In this document: in pieces, positions 8,649 to 17,234 of the stretch
Position numbering within the stretch: the first letter of the stretch is position 1
Layout: each line of letters begins with the position of its first letter
Made by a program: the position numbers and the translations under genes
The notes under the pieces: generated by a model
What the model was told of the DNA's origin: nothing
Seen by the model: the letters and a program-made list of their open reading frames with translations, nothing else
Database searches by the model: none
Assembly (NCBI RefSeq): GCF_001561955.1
Contig: NZ_CP014223.1
Coordinates: 2,046,001-2,110,000, forward strand
From: Anaerotignum propionicum DSM 1682
GTDB lineage: Bacteria > Bacillota > Clostridia > Lachnospirales > Anaerotignaceae
Length of the DNA: 64,000 nt
Direction of reading: 5' to 3'

Positions 8649-9521
8649 TTACAGCATTCCGCCAAGGGAACGAATAATTTCATAGACAATAATCACGATA
8701 TAGGTCATCAGAAAGCATATTAACATCATAAAACTGAATACCCTTATTCTCGACGGAATCTTCATTGCTTGCGCCTTAAGTCGTTGCAACTCTAACTGCT
8801 TCATATCGTGGCTCAGCATTTGAAAATACATGGCACCATCATCCCCACGCAGCACACCAATGAGCCCTCTTACAATGTCCGAAAGCATGGAAGAGTTAAT
8901 CCTTGCTTCAAACCTCGTGAGGGCTGCCTCATAGGATGAGGAACGCATATCGGCTGTTAAAATATCCAGTTCCTTAGCAAAGTCTTCACCTGCATTTTTC
9001 TTAAAATTCTCCAAGATAGAAAGAACATCTCGGCTTGCCTTTAACTCCTGGGTAATCGTTGCCACAAACCTTGGCAGTTCAACCTCAATCTTTTCTCGTT
9101 TTGCTAACAGTTTTTCATCTGCCTTACGGATTTCCTTGAAATAAATAATCACTGCAAGAAATAGCAAAACTGGAGCAATCAGCGGGAAAATCAAAAGAGC
9201 CGGCACAACTGCAAGTACAATGAATCCCGATTTCACAATTGCATTTGCCATAAATTCTTCTGGTGTTTCTTTCATGCCTGCGGCACTTAAGGTATTCAGC
9301 AAACGGATTCTCTTATATTCGTCCATTGGTAAGAACTTTGCCAACCTGACCGCCCATCCATTTATGAGGGCATCCATGTTTTTTGATTTTTCCCTGCTCT
9401 GCTTTGTTGCAGATAGCATAGCTTTTCCTGTGGCTAGGCTTGGCAGTTTCAAAATATCAGCAAAAATGAAAAATAATCCTACAGCAAACAAACTGCCAAA
9501 CAGTATCATCATCAGTTGCAT
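8649..9521 (-). CDS. tadC: TadC-like type II secretion F-domain protein
   Basis: A 290-residue inner-membrane platform protein. It has an N-terminal helix (MMILFGSLFAVGLFFIF), two central helices (residues about 90-125), a cytoplasmic T2SF domain (ELPRFVATITQELKASRDVL) and a C-terminal helix pair. Together with the TadB-like gene just upstream it would form the platform on which the CpaF ATPase acts. It starts after GGTGGAGG. Order (C after B, downstream of cpaF) follows the canonical tad layout. Confidence 0.8.
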   Translation of the reverse strand: MQLMMILFGSLFAVGLFFIFADILKLPSLATGKAMLSATKQSREKSKNMDALINGWAVRLAKFLPMDEYKRIRLLNTLSAAGMKETPEEFMANAIVKSGFIVLAVVPALLIFPLIAPVLLFLAVIIYFKEIRKADEKLLAKREKIEVELPRFVATITQELKASRDVLSILENFKKNAGEDFAKELDILTADMRSSSYEAALTRFEARINSSMLSDIVRGLIGVLRGDDGAMYFQMLSHDMKQLELQRLKAQAMKIPSRIRVFSFMMLICFLMTYIVIIVYEIIRSLGGML

Positions 9522-9560
9522 TCCTCCACCTCTCTTACCATTATTTTATTTTTCATACAG

Positions 9561-10490
9561 TTACCTCCGATATTCTATAGGCTGGGTAAGCTTAATTACA
9601 AATGCCATAGAAATAAACATTGCTGTAAAGCAAATTGCTAGGACAATCTGCCCCACACTCGTGTGCATCAGTGTGTGATACCAATCCTTATTGAGGAAAT
9701 ACAAAAGTGGTATATTAGCTATTACCAACACCTGCATAGTAATAAATTCTTTTCGTGGTTCAAACACCATATTCTCCAACTCACCGTTTACCACTCGCAT
9801 ATCACTAAGCTTTGAAACAATAGGCGTCAAGGTGCTTTTCAGCCCCCTGTCGAACTGGCAAGCTATCAAGGCATCACACCATTCACGGAAAACGGCATTC
9901 TCTATCTGCCCACGCATAGCCTGCAATCCTGCCGTTATATCAGGATTAATCATTTTGATTCTATAGATAAATCCTTTGAAAACCGATAAAACAGGCGGAT
10001 TTAAGTAAGCAATGTTTTCCTCCACCGCTGTTAATATATCTTCATTTCGCAGATACGCCGTTGTAATGATACTGAGTGCTGTTTCCAGTTCTGCTGAAAT
10101 ATCTTTTTTGAAATGAGTCTGGGTTAATCTGATATACCAAAACGGCAGGAGCATAAAACCTACGGCAAGAACAGGGACCAGAAAAAAGTTACTCATCATA
10201 ATGGCAATGGAACCACCCACTGCAAACAGTGCCAAAGAAATCATACATAACATAGGAAATCGTTTCTCACGACCTGTGATTTTTAGAATTTCCTGTGCCT
10301 CAGTAATCTCCCTTTTCAAAAACCCGACCTTTTTTCGGTTGGTGACCTCGTTAATTTCATCCTTAATACTTTTGGGCTTACTTAAAAATCCTTTAAATAT
10401 TCCATCAGTAAACTCTGTGGGAGAAATGGAAAGCAAAATAAAAAAGCCTGTAATCATTCCGATACAGGCAACTAAAAGTATGATATTCAC
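9561..10490 (-). CDS. tadB: TadB-like type II secretion F-domain protein
   Basis: A 309-residue platform protein. The first membrane helix is at the N-terminus, two helices lie at about residues 80-120, followed by a cytoplasmic T2SF region (ETALSIITTAYLRNEDILTAV) and two C-terminal helices. It is the second half of the TadB/TadC pair. Its ATG overlaps the end of cpaF by 4 bases (ATGA-type overlap), indicating translational coupling with the ATPase. Confidence 0.8.
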   Translation of the reverse strand: MNIILLVACIGMITGFFILLSISPTEFTDGIFKGFLSKPKSIKDEINEVTNRKKVGFLKREITEAQEILKITGREKRFPMLCMISLALFAVGGSIAIMMSNFFLVPVLAVGFMLLPFWYIRLTQTHFKKDISAELETALSIITTAYLRNEDILTAVEENIAYLNPPVLSVFKGFIYRIKMINPDITAGLQAMRGQIENAVFREWCDALIACQFDRGLKSTLTPIVSKLSDMRVVNGELENMVFEPRKEFITMQVLVIANIPLLYFLNKDWYHTLMHTSVGQIVLAICFTAMFISMAFVIKLTQPIEYRR

Positions 10491-11547
10491 GCTGTTTTCA
10501 CCGTCCTTTCCTTAAGGCTTTTAATCATTTCAATTGGCATGCCATTTTCTAAAAGCCGCTTTGACAGGCTTTCGGAAATAGATTCTTTCTGTTCATGGTG
10601 ACCAATAATCGTAAATGCTCCGTTTTCTTCCATGCGATTTTCTGTAATGATATATTGGAACAACGTGCGGTAATTTCTTGTGCCATCAGGCAAAATTTCA
10701 CATTCCATAATCTCCATCATGCGTCTTTCCTTGTTTTCAAGCTGTTTACAGAACACAATAATAGGATATGCCTCCGTTACATAGCCATACAGGGTTTCAT
10801 CACTCATATCCACTGCGCGTTTGCAAAGGGATACCATTCGGCGGTAGGTAGCTTCACAGGAATTTGCATGAATGGTTGTCAGCACTGCAATACCTGTTCT
10901 TGCCGCCTCCTGTGCCGCATTGGCTTCTGCTCCACGCATTTCACCAACTACTGCAATATCGGGATTAAAGCGTAATGCCATGTCCAGCAGTGTAATCTGA
11001 TCCACCTTTTGCTTTTCATTTTCACTATCACGAGTGAGGGTATGAATGACCGAGTTTACTACTTTTCCATCCTCATATCGTGTGAGGTCAAGCTCACGAG
11101 AACCATTTTCTATGGTGTAAATTCTTTTATTGTTTGGAATAGTGGTTAAAAGCCAACCAAGCACCGTCGTTTTTCCGCTTGAGGTTGCACCGGCAACACA
11201 AACAGAAATGCCATAGCGGATGAGGTATGAAAGAAAATCCAGCATGATGTCAGTTGCCGTTCCACTACGCACAAAATCTTCTTTTTTCATGCTTTGAGGA
11301 TTTACGATACGAATAGAGGCGGCAATACCCACATCTTCATCTACAAGAGGTGTTTTAAGTGCGGCAATACGAATGTTTTTGGATAGGTGCCCAAGGATTG
11401 CAGGACTGGCATTATCAAGCACCATGCCCGATACATGGAGCATTCTTCGTACCACGTTAATGGCATGTTCTGGGGAGTCAAAATGCTCCTCTAATTTCAC
11501 ATTTCTTCCGTCCGAATATTGCACCTCAATGTCTTGCCAAGAGTTAA
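10487..11547 (-). CDS. cpaF: CpaF/TadA secretion ATPase, 3' exon
   Basis: The second exon of a VirB11/TadA-family hexameric ATPase that powers pilus assembly. It carries Walker A GATSSGKTT, the Asp-box region ENGSRELDL and Walker B IAVVGEMRGAEA. The reading frame continues at 11547 directly from the 5' exon (14740-14218) after removal of the group II intron; the junction codon is G|TT and the joined sequence reads GIEEIDVNSWQDIEV, as in intact homologues. The spliced product is 527 residues. Without splicing the ribosome meets a stop shortly after entering the intron. Confidence 0.88.
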
Positions 11548-14217
11548 ATAGTGATAGGTAATTCTTTGAAGTTATCTCCGAATTTTCCCCCACTCCACAC
11601 CGTGCATGAAACTTTCATTTCACACGGCGTTCCCTCAATATTTACTTATTTACACTAATCTCACAATTTCCAACTAAAATTCTCAGTTTGTTTAATCGTT
11701 CTAAATCAACAGGTAATTTTTCAAGCTTCAACAAATATTTTTCTATGGTTTCTTGCGTTGTTGCATGAATAAGCTTGTGAATATCAAAGGTAACATACAC
11801 TAAATTTCTATATTCATCTTTCCCACCTAAATGTTTGGGTGTCTTATGGTGTACTTCCATATTGGATATTTGCAGTTTTTCGCCAGTTATAAAGCACCGT
11901 CCACGTTGCCCCACATACAATGAAATTCTATTGTCATTAAACTCGACACTTTGACCCTTTACAGGATTGTTCATTAAATAAATCAAGGTGTCATAATTGA
12001 AGTTTTGTAGCTTGTCGTGGATTTTCTTTCTGCCCAGTGGTGTATAATTGCACACATCTTGTGAGAAGCAAACCGGCGGTGTAGTCTGTACAAAATGAAT
12101 AGGGTACAGTGCTACCCCTTGGATATACAGTGGTTTTACTTTTGATTTTCCATAGAATTTTTCATATACCTTGCTCTTTTTACCTGTTTTACTTTTAATA
12201 CATTTCGTTCTGCAATAAAGGCTCTTGTTGACATGAAAAGCAATTTGGGCAAAGTCCTTGCTGATATGGCTTGCAATTTTATAGTATCCATGTATACCCA
12301 GTACCGTTGCATTAAAATGCTGTACATGAATTCCATTTGCATCATGCTGTAAGACTTTGATTTTTTCTTTGAGTTGTTTCTTGCATTTTTCTATGCTTTT
12401 GTCTGTCATATGAGATTTGACAACATATTTGTTACCCTTTTTCCAAAGTTTTAGTTTAATACCCAAAAATTCAGAGTACTTCTTTTTAAGGTTTACTATT
12501 TTTGATTTTTCAGGACTTATTTGAAGTCCTAATCGTTCCTCTAACCATTGTTTTGTAGCAATAAACATTTTATTGGCGGTATCTCTGTCTTTGCAAAACA
12601 GCTTGAAATCATCAGCATATCTGACGATAAACACTTCTTTGAGCTTACCCTTACGCATTAACTCATATTTCCTTGTTGGATTTTTATATTCCGTATGCGT
12701 TTTGTGATTTTCCCATTGACTTGCCACCCACCAGTCAAGCTCATTTAATACCACATTGGATAAAATCGGGCTTAGTACACCACCTTGCGGTACACCTTTT
12801 GTCGGTACTCCAATACCTTTTATTTCAGCTTTAAGCATTTTTGAGATAATAGAAATTAACCTTTTATCTTGTATTCCTAAACTCCAAAGCTGTTTTAACA
12901 ATTTTCCATGGTCAACATTATCAAAAAATCCTTTAATATCAATGTCAACTACATATTGAAAATTGTGTCTGTTGGTTAGTGCCAAGGTTCTTGCAATTGC
13001 ATGGTGCGTGCTTCGATTTGGTCTAAAACCATAACTGTGTTTGTAAAATTTTGCTTCGCAGATTGGTTCTAATACCTGCTTGATACATTGCTGTATCAGC
13101 CTGTCCTCCATTGTGGGTATTCCAAGCGGTCTTGTTTTGCCATTATCCTTAGGAATTTCAACTCTCCTTACCGACATTGGTTTAAAGCTAGCTATACGAT
13201 TTTTAACATAAGCAATTAGCTTTTCTGGCTCTTGTTCTCCAATATCTAATATGGTAGTGCTGTTTGTTCCTTTTGTTTTGCTGCCTTTGTTTCTCTTGAT
13301 GTTACGATAGGCAAGCAGTATATTTTCACTACTAATAATGATGTCATAGAGGTTATTAAATTTTTGGTTTTGCCCTGCCTTTGAATAAAGGTTGTCGTAA
13401 ATCTTTTGAGTATCGTAATACTCATTGTTTCTTAATCTTTGCTTCTTTTTGAGCTTTTTAGTTGCCATAAGTCGGCTCTCACTTCCTTTGCAGGAAATTT
13501 TGCCTCTCTTAGTCATACTCGAACCTTATGCAGTTTTTCTACTGGTTGTGAGTTGTGTTTTACTGTAAAATATTGACTTGTGGCTATCCCTCCACCGCTT
13601 ATTATCACGGCTTCACAGGTACTGTGCCACTACTTTCATCAGCATAAAAGCAAGTTATATCTTACGGCTTTCCTTGCTAACGCTTCATAGAGATTAAGCT
13701 CTCCACGTTGCTGACTTACCACGTTCCGATAATCCTATCTATTCATATATGCCCTTAGGTTCTCTCTTTGAGCCTGTCTGTTTTGTCACCGCCTGTAACG
13801 ATGAAAGGACTTTCATATCGACAAGTTTTACTTATCCTCACAGACCTTGCAATAGCAAGCATAGCCGTTAGACTATTTAGAGATTTAGACCCGTACATTC
13901 AAGAGTTCGCCATTCATCAGTTTTAGCTGATAAAATTCTAACCATAGGCATTTTGTAGACCCCGCCCTAACACTCCCAGCCACCTCTGGCTTGGTTTTGC
14001 TGTATCATTTCTGACCTTAGCAAGTGCATACAGACGACTTTAGCGAGCTTCATAACACAATTTGCACTTAATTGCTATTGTGCCATTCGCAGTGTTTAGG
14101 AAGGCGTTTCAAGGCGTTACCCTATCATTCCACCTATTGGATTACCAGTTCTACCAAACTGAACTTTTTACGTTCTTTGTTTAGTGCCTAACCTTTTCAG
14201 TTAGGAACGTGTCGCAC
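11548..14217 (-). mobile_element. Group II intron inserted in cpaF
   Basis: A 2670-bp intron on the minus strand. The 5' end is GTGCGACACG (14217 downward). Near the 3' end a domain V-like hairpin (CGCCGTGTGAAATG, GAAA-type turn, CATGCACGGTG) is followed by a domain VI-like arm, ending ...CCTATCACTAT at 11548. It encodes a reverse transcriptase/maturase in domain IV. Both ends were placed by demanding a continuous CpaF frame, and they coincide with the intron consensus ends (GTGCG...AY). It is inserted sense to cpaF, so self-splicing can restore the mRNA. Confidence 0.9.
11642..13468 (-). CDS. ltrA: Group II intron reverse transcriptase/maturase with HNH endonuclease
   Basis: About 608 residues. 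The RT domain spans roughly residues 70-330, with RPLGIPTMEDRL, the GVPQGGVLSPILSN motif and active site FIVRYADDF. A maturase X domain follows, then a C-terminal HNH nuclease (CFITGEKLQ ... MEVHHKTPKHLGGKDEYRNL). It would promote splicing of the host intron and its retrohoming. The start at 13468 (MATKKLKKKQRL) is more plausible than 13516, whose extra N-terminus is poor in family features. All catalytic motifs look intact, so mobility is plausible. Confidence 0.9.
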   Translation of the reverse strand: MATKKLKKKQRLRNNEYYDTQKIYDNLYSKAGQNQKFNNLYDIIISSENILLAYRNIKRNKGSKTKGTNSTTILDIGEQEPEKLIAYVKNRIASFKPMSVRRVEIPKDNGKTRPLGIPTMEDRLIQQCIKQVLEPICEAKFYKHSYGFRPNRSTHHAIARTLALTNRHNFQYVVDIDIKGFFDNVDHGKLLKQLWSLGIQDKRLISIISKMLKAEIKGIGVPTKGVPQGGVLSPILSNVVLNELDWWVASQWENHKTHTEYKNPTRKYELMRKGKLKEVFIVRYADDFKLFCKDRDTANKMFIATKQWLEERLGLQISPEKSKIVNLKKKYSEFLGIKLKLWKKGNKYVVKSHMTDKSIEKCKKQLKEKIKVLQHDANGIHVQHFNATVLGIHGYYKIASHISKDFAQIAFHVNKSLYCRTKCIKSKTGKKSKVYEKFYGKSKVKPLYIQGVALYPIHFVQTTPPVCFSQDVCNYTPLGRKKIHDKLQNFNYDTLIYLMNNPVKGQSVEFNDNRISLYVGQRGRCFITGEKLQISNMEVHHKTPKHLGGKDEYRNLVYVTFDIHKLIHATTQETIEKYLLKLEKLPVDLERLNKLRILVGNCEISVNK

Positions 14218-14740
14218 CGTCGATTTCCTCAATGCCCTTTCCAAAAATATATTTGGTTAAAAATCCGTACTCTGCCATCTCTGTATACAGAGCATCTACC
14301 AGCTCGCCGCCGTCCATGCCTTTGACTGCAATTCGCTCATCCATCACATATTTGCCAATGTACCGTTTCATCTGCTCTTTGGCATCTTGTAGGTCGTCAT
14401 TGGTAATCAGTTGTGAATAGTTGCTTGATATGTGCTCCTGCACATCCTTTAGCACTGAAGAGAAATCCCTGCCTTCTGATTCTGGGGCAAAAAATAAGGA
14501 GTGGGTGCGGTTCCCTGTACCCAATTCCCCTACCTCTTTCTGTTTTTGTGCGGGAATGATAAGATCACTGGCTCTGCTTTCTACCGATACCATTTCATCT
14601 GGTACAGATTCCTCTTTTACAGTTTCCTTTTCCATAGGTTCTAATGCCTGTATATTGTTATCTGCTTCTGTTCGCGTCGTAACGATCTGTTGATGATTCT
14701 CTGTTGCAAACACAGAATTTCCTCTTTTATTTCCTAACAC
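14218..14740 (-). CDS. cpaF: CpaF/TadA secretion ATPase, 5' exon
   Basis: The first exon, encoding 174 residues plus one base. It contains a variable N-terminus (residues 1-75, rich in E/T/S) and the start of the CpaF N-terminal domain (FSSVLKDVQEHISSNYSQL to YIFGKGIEEID). The ATG at 14740 overlaps the end of the TadZ-like gene by 7 bases. Read through into the intron the frame ends at 14201 with an unrelated GATRS tail, confirming that splicing is needed. Confidence 0.85.
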
Positions 14741-15543
14741 CCAAACACCTCCTTCACTATTTTTTCAATCTCCTTGCGAAATTCTCGACTGCCCTTTAGA
14801 GATAAATCAGCAAACAAATTTCCCTCAAGATACTGCTGTTCCACCTCATCGGAATGGGGAATCTTAAAAGAAAGACTGCCCATTGCCCCTGCCATATGTT
14901 CAATACCATGACTGGATTTCACGTTAGATGCCACCTTATATTGCTTTTCCATATCCCAATTGCTGTTTTGCAAAAGCTGTAGTTGACTTGACAGGTAGCT
15001 GATGGATTTTAAATCACAGTTTGCAAGACGCAGCACGCTATCACTTTCCAACAAGGCAACGGCGGAGAGAATATCGTTTGCAATGTAACTGCCACAATCA
15101 ATAATCACAAATGGAGCAATCTTTCGCAGACTCTCTATCAACTCCTGTGCCTGCACTTTGGAATAAGCGGCATAGGTATATTCATTTTCTCCTTTCAGCA
15201 TACCGATGATAGTGAGATAAGACATTTTCTTGTGGGTAATCATGTTGTATTTCACAAGGGGTTCTGTCACATGGGTTGCTGATAAAATACTGCCAAGGGA
15301 TTTCTCACATTCCAAATCCGAAGGTGGGCAAATACAGGGAAGCATGGGTGCTGTCATATCACACAGCACCAAGACTACATTTTTCTTTTTGTCTGCAAGG
15401 TATTTTGCAAGCTTTACTGCAACCGTTGATTTTCCAGAACTGGGGCTTCCCCAAACCGCAAGCACACCACCATGTAAAACATCTTCTTTTACGGGTTCTG
15501 CTTTTTGCTCTCGAGAAAAAATAGAATTTTTCATGAAATTCAT
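14734..15543 (-). CDS. TadZ/CpaE-like P-loop ATPase
   Basis: A 269-residue ParA/MinD-superfamily ATPase, the usual localisation factor of Tad systems. A P-loop WGSPSSGKST lies near residue 33, with a switch/Walker B-like VVLVLCDMTAPML and IDCGSYI further on. It lacks the receiver domain present in proteobacterial CpaE. It starts after a GAGGAGG site, with two candidate ATGs (MNF, MKN). Its position directly before cpaF supports the role. Confidence 0.72.
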   Translation of the reverse strand: MNFMKNSIFSREQKAEPVKEDVLHGGVLAVWGSPSSGKSTVAVKLAKYLADKKKNVVLVLCDMTAPMLPCICPPSDLECEKSLGSILSATHVTEPLVKYNMITHKKMSYLTIIGMLKGENEYTYAAYSKVQAQELIESLRKIAPFVIIDCGSYIANDILSAVALLESDSVLRLANCDLKSISYLSSQLQLLQNSNWDMEKQYKVASNVKSSHGIEHMAGAMGSLSFKIPHSDEVEQQYLEGNLFADLSLKGSREFRKEIEKIVKEVFGC

Positions 15544-15548
15544 TGTGC

Positions 15549-16370
15549 TTAGTCCTCCTCTGACGTATTTCCAACGGTTTGAGAATTTTCAACAGATGCA
15601 TCAACTGCATTTTCCTCGTCTGTAGTTTCCGTCAATTCTGGATGATAAATTTTTGCAATAACTTCGTCCTGTGCAAGAATAAACTCCTGTGCCTTTTCGG
15701 GAACGCCACGATAAACAAGGGAAAGATGTGCCGTTCCGTCAGCCTCGAGCTCTGCTAACACATTTCCTTGTTCGGGAGTTACAAGTAGGGTAACGGTTGA
15801 AGGAAGCTCTCTCTCATCTTCCCCCTTAATTTGCTCGCCAGTGTTAGCATCATAACCGTTTGGTGCAGTTACAGAAATGACCTCAACATATTTAAGCTCT
15901 GGAGGAATAATTGTAGCTCCCTGTTTTCTATAATCGGGTGCAATGACCGATACGATATCCCCACTTTGCAGCTTGCCGGAAAGACCATTTGAAAAATTTT
16001 TAATAGTAATGGAAATAGCCTGCTTACTGCCATCCAAGTTATATAGATAGGCATTTTCTACAGCAGGAACTTGTGATACCTTGGTATTTAAAATATAATC
16101 CCCAATGGATAAATCAGCGGTTGCGTAGGTGCCAATGACGGTATCTTTATTCTTAATGATATTTTCAGGCAGGTTGTACCCTCCTACTTCAACCATCTGT
16201 ACCATATCACTTGTAACTTCATCTCCTGCCTTAATTTCCTTTGCCACACGTACAATCTCTGTCTTTTGGCTCATTCCTTTATTGAATAAGGGTGTAACAC
16301 CAAAACAAATAAGGAGCGATAGCACAATGCAAATCACTCCCACAACCGTTCTATTTTTCAAAATATTCAT
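15549..16370 (-). CDS. cpaB: CpaB/RcpC-like SAF-domain pilus protein
   Basis: A 273-residue protein with an N-terminal membrane helix (TVVGVICIVLSLLICFG), then a SAF domain (AKEIKAGDEVTSDMVQMVEV, about residues 40-105) and an RcpC-like region. CpaB proteins guide or gate the fibre outside the membrane. The acidic C-terminal tail looks disordered. A strong AAGGAGG site precedes the ATG. It is located between the small ORF/peptidase genes and the TadZ-like ATPase, as expected for a tad operon. Confidence 0.8.
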   Translation of the reverse strand: MNILKNRTVVGVICIVLSLLICFGVTPLFNKGMSQKTEIVRVAKEIKAGDEVTSDMVQMVEVGGYNLPENIIKNKDTVIGTYATADLSIGDYILNTKVSQVPAVENAYLYNLDGSKQAISITIKNFSNGLSGKLQSGDIVSVIAPDYRKQGATIIPPELKYVEVISVTAPNGYDANTGEQIKGEDERELPSTVTLLVTPEQGNVLAELEADGTAHLSLVYRGVPEKAQEFILAQDEVIAKIYHPELTETTDEENAVDASVENSQTVGNTSEED

Positions 16371-16384
16371 AATTTTCTACCTCC

Positions 16385-16513
16385 TTAGAATGATGATGTG
16401 TCTTTTCTCTTTTTTCTTTCTTTAATCACTTTGGGCATAAATGCAAGTGCTGTGACCATAGGAACAATGACCCACAGTGCAATAAAACATTTGTTATTTC
16501 TGCTTTTACTCAT
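16385..16513 (-). CDS. 42-residue single-helix membrane protein in the tad operon
   Basis: A short frame beginning MSKSRNNKCFIALWVIVPMV, with one hydrophobic helix and a basic tail (KERKKRKDTSSF). Its ATG overlaps the TGA of the prepilin peptidase gene (ATGA), a GGAGG site lies 6-10 bases upstream, and its stop abuts the ribosome binding site of cpaB. The tight fit in the operon argues that it is translated. Function unknown; it could be a small assembly factor. Confidence 0.6.
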   Translation of the reverse strand: MSKSRNNKCFIALWVIVPMVTALAFMPKVIKERKKRKDTSSF

Positions 16514-16968
16514 AGCATCAGTCCTCCAAAATTCATAAAATATGTTACTAAAAAGCCAATGGTTAAAAAAGGAGCAAGAGGCATTGGAAACTCCTTTGCC
16601 TCTTGCTTTGTAAGCTTTCGCCTGTGCTTTAAAATAATAAATACTGCCAGTTCAAGGGAAAAGGCAAGGATAACGCCATATGCTGTGGCAGTAAAGCCAA
16701 GAACAAGGCTTACAGCGGCAGTGAGTTTAATATCTCCACCGCCAAGCTGTTCTGGGCAAATCCATGCGGCGGTTATCCATAAAATCATTGGAATGCCAAG
16801 TCCCAAAAGATTTTCCGCCTTAAAATTCAGCAGTGCACAGAGGGCAACTCCTACACAAAACAGTGGTGGAATCTCTCTTTTTTTCACATCTTCCACAGAC
16901 ACCAAAATCAGCAGAAAAGAAAAAAGCACCGCCTGTGCGATGCCGTTAGCCTGCCCGTTAGCCTGCAT
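16510..16968 (-). CDS. Prepilin peptidase (A24, TadV/CpaA-like)
   Basis: About 152 residues, the short TadV-type form without the N-terminal methylase domain. The two catalytic aspartates are visible in SVEDVKKREIPP and GGGDIKLTAAVSL. Five or six hydrophobic segments are present. The start at 16968 (MQANGQANGIAQ) overlaps the end of the pilin gene by 11 bases; longer starts read back through the pilin in another frame. Substrates are expected to be the NNRG-motif proteins encoded in the same operon. Confidence 0.82.
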   Translation of the reverse strand: MQANGQANGIAQAVLFSFLLILVSVEDVKKREIPPLFCVGVALCALLNFKAENLLGLGIPMILWITAAWICPEQLGGGDIKLTAAVSLVLGFTATAYGVILAFSLELAVFIILKHRRKLTKQEAKEFPMPLAPFLTIGFLVTYFMNFGGLML

Positions 16969-17221
16969 AGTTGAACATTTCCTTAATTTTGGTTTCCAGA
17001 GTGGGTATAACCACATCACCAAACAATGCATAAAGTCCTGCTAGTAGCAGGCCACCCAAAACTACAGCAATGAGTATTTTGACTGCCGAATCAACATAAT
17101 TCTCGCCACGGTTGTTACTAACGGCAAACTGCATTCTTGTAGACTGCATCATAAAAAATGAGTACATCCGTGCTGATTTTTTCTTTACATAGCTAAAGCC
17201 TTTTTCTATTGAATTTTTCAT
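16958..17221 (-). CDS. Flp-like major pilin candidate 1 (DUF6133-type)
   Basis: An 87-residue precursor. A long basic leader of about 40 residues ends in NNRGENY, followed by a hydrophobic helix (VKILIAVVLGGLLLAGLYAL) and a short tail ending IKEMFNYAG. The layout is that of Flp pilins with a longer leader. From NNRG to the C-terminus it differs from the second pilin (21435-21698) by only one residue (I/M), while the leaders differ. A GGGAGGA site precedes the ATG at 17221. Confidence 0.72.
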   Translation of the reverse strand: MKNSIEKGFSYVKKKSARMYSFFMMQSTRMQFAVSNNRGENYVDSAVKILIAVVLGGLLLAGLYALFGDVVIPTLETKIKEMFNYAG

Positions 17222-17234
17222 TAAAAGTCCTCCC

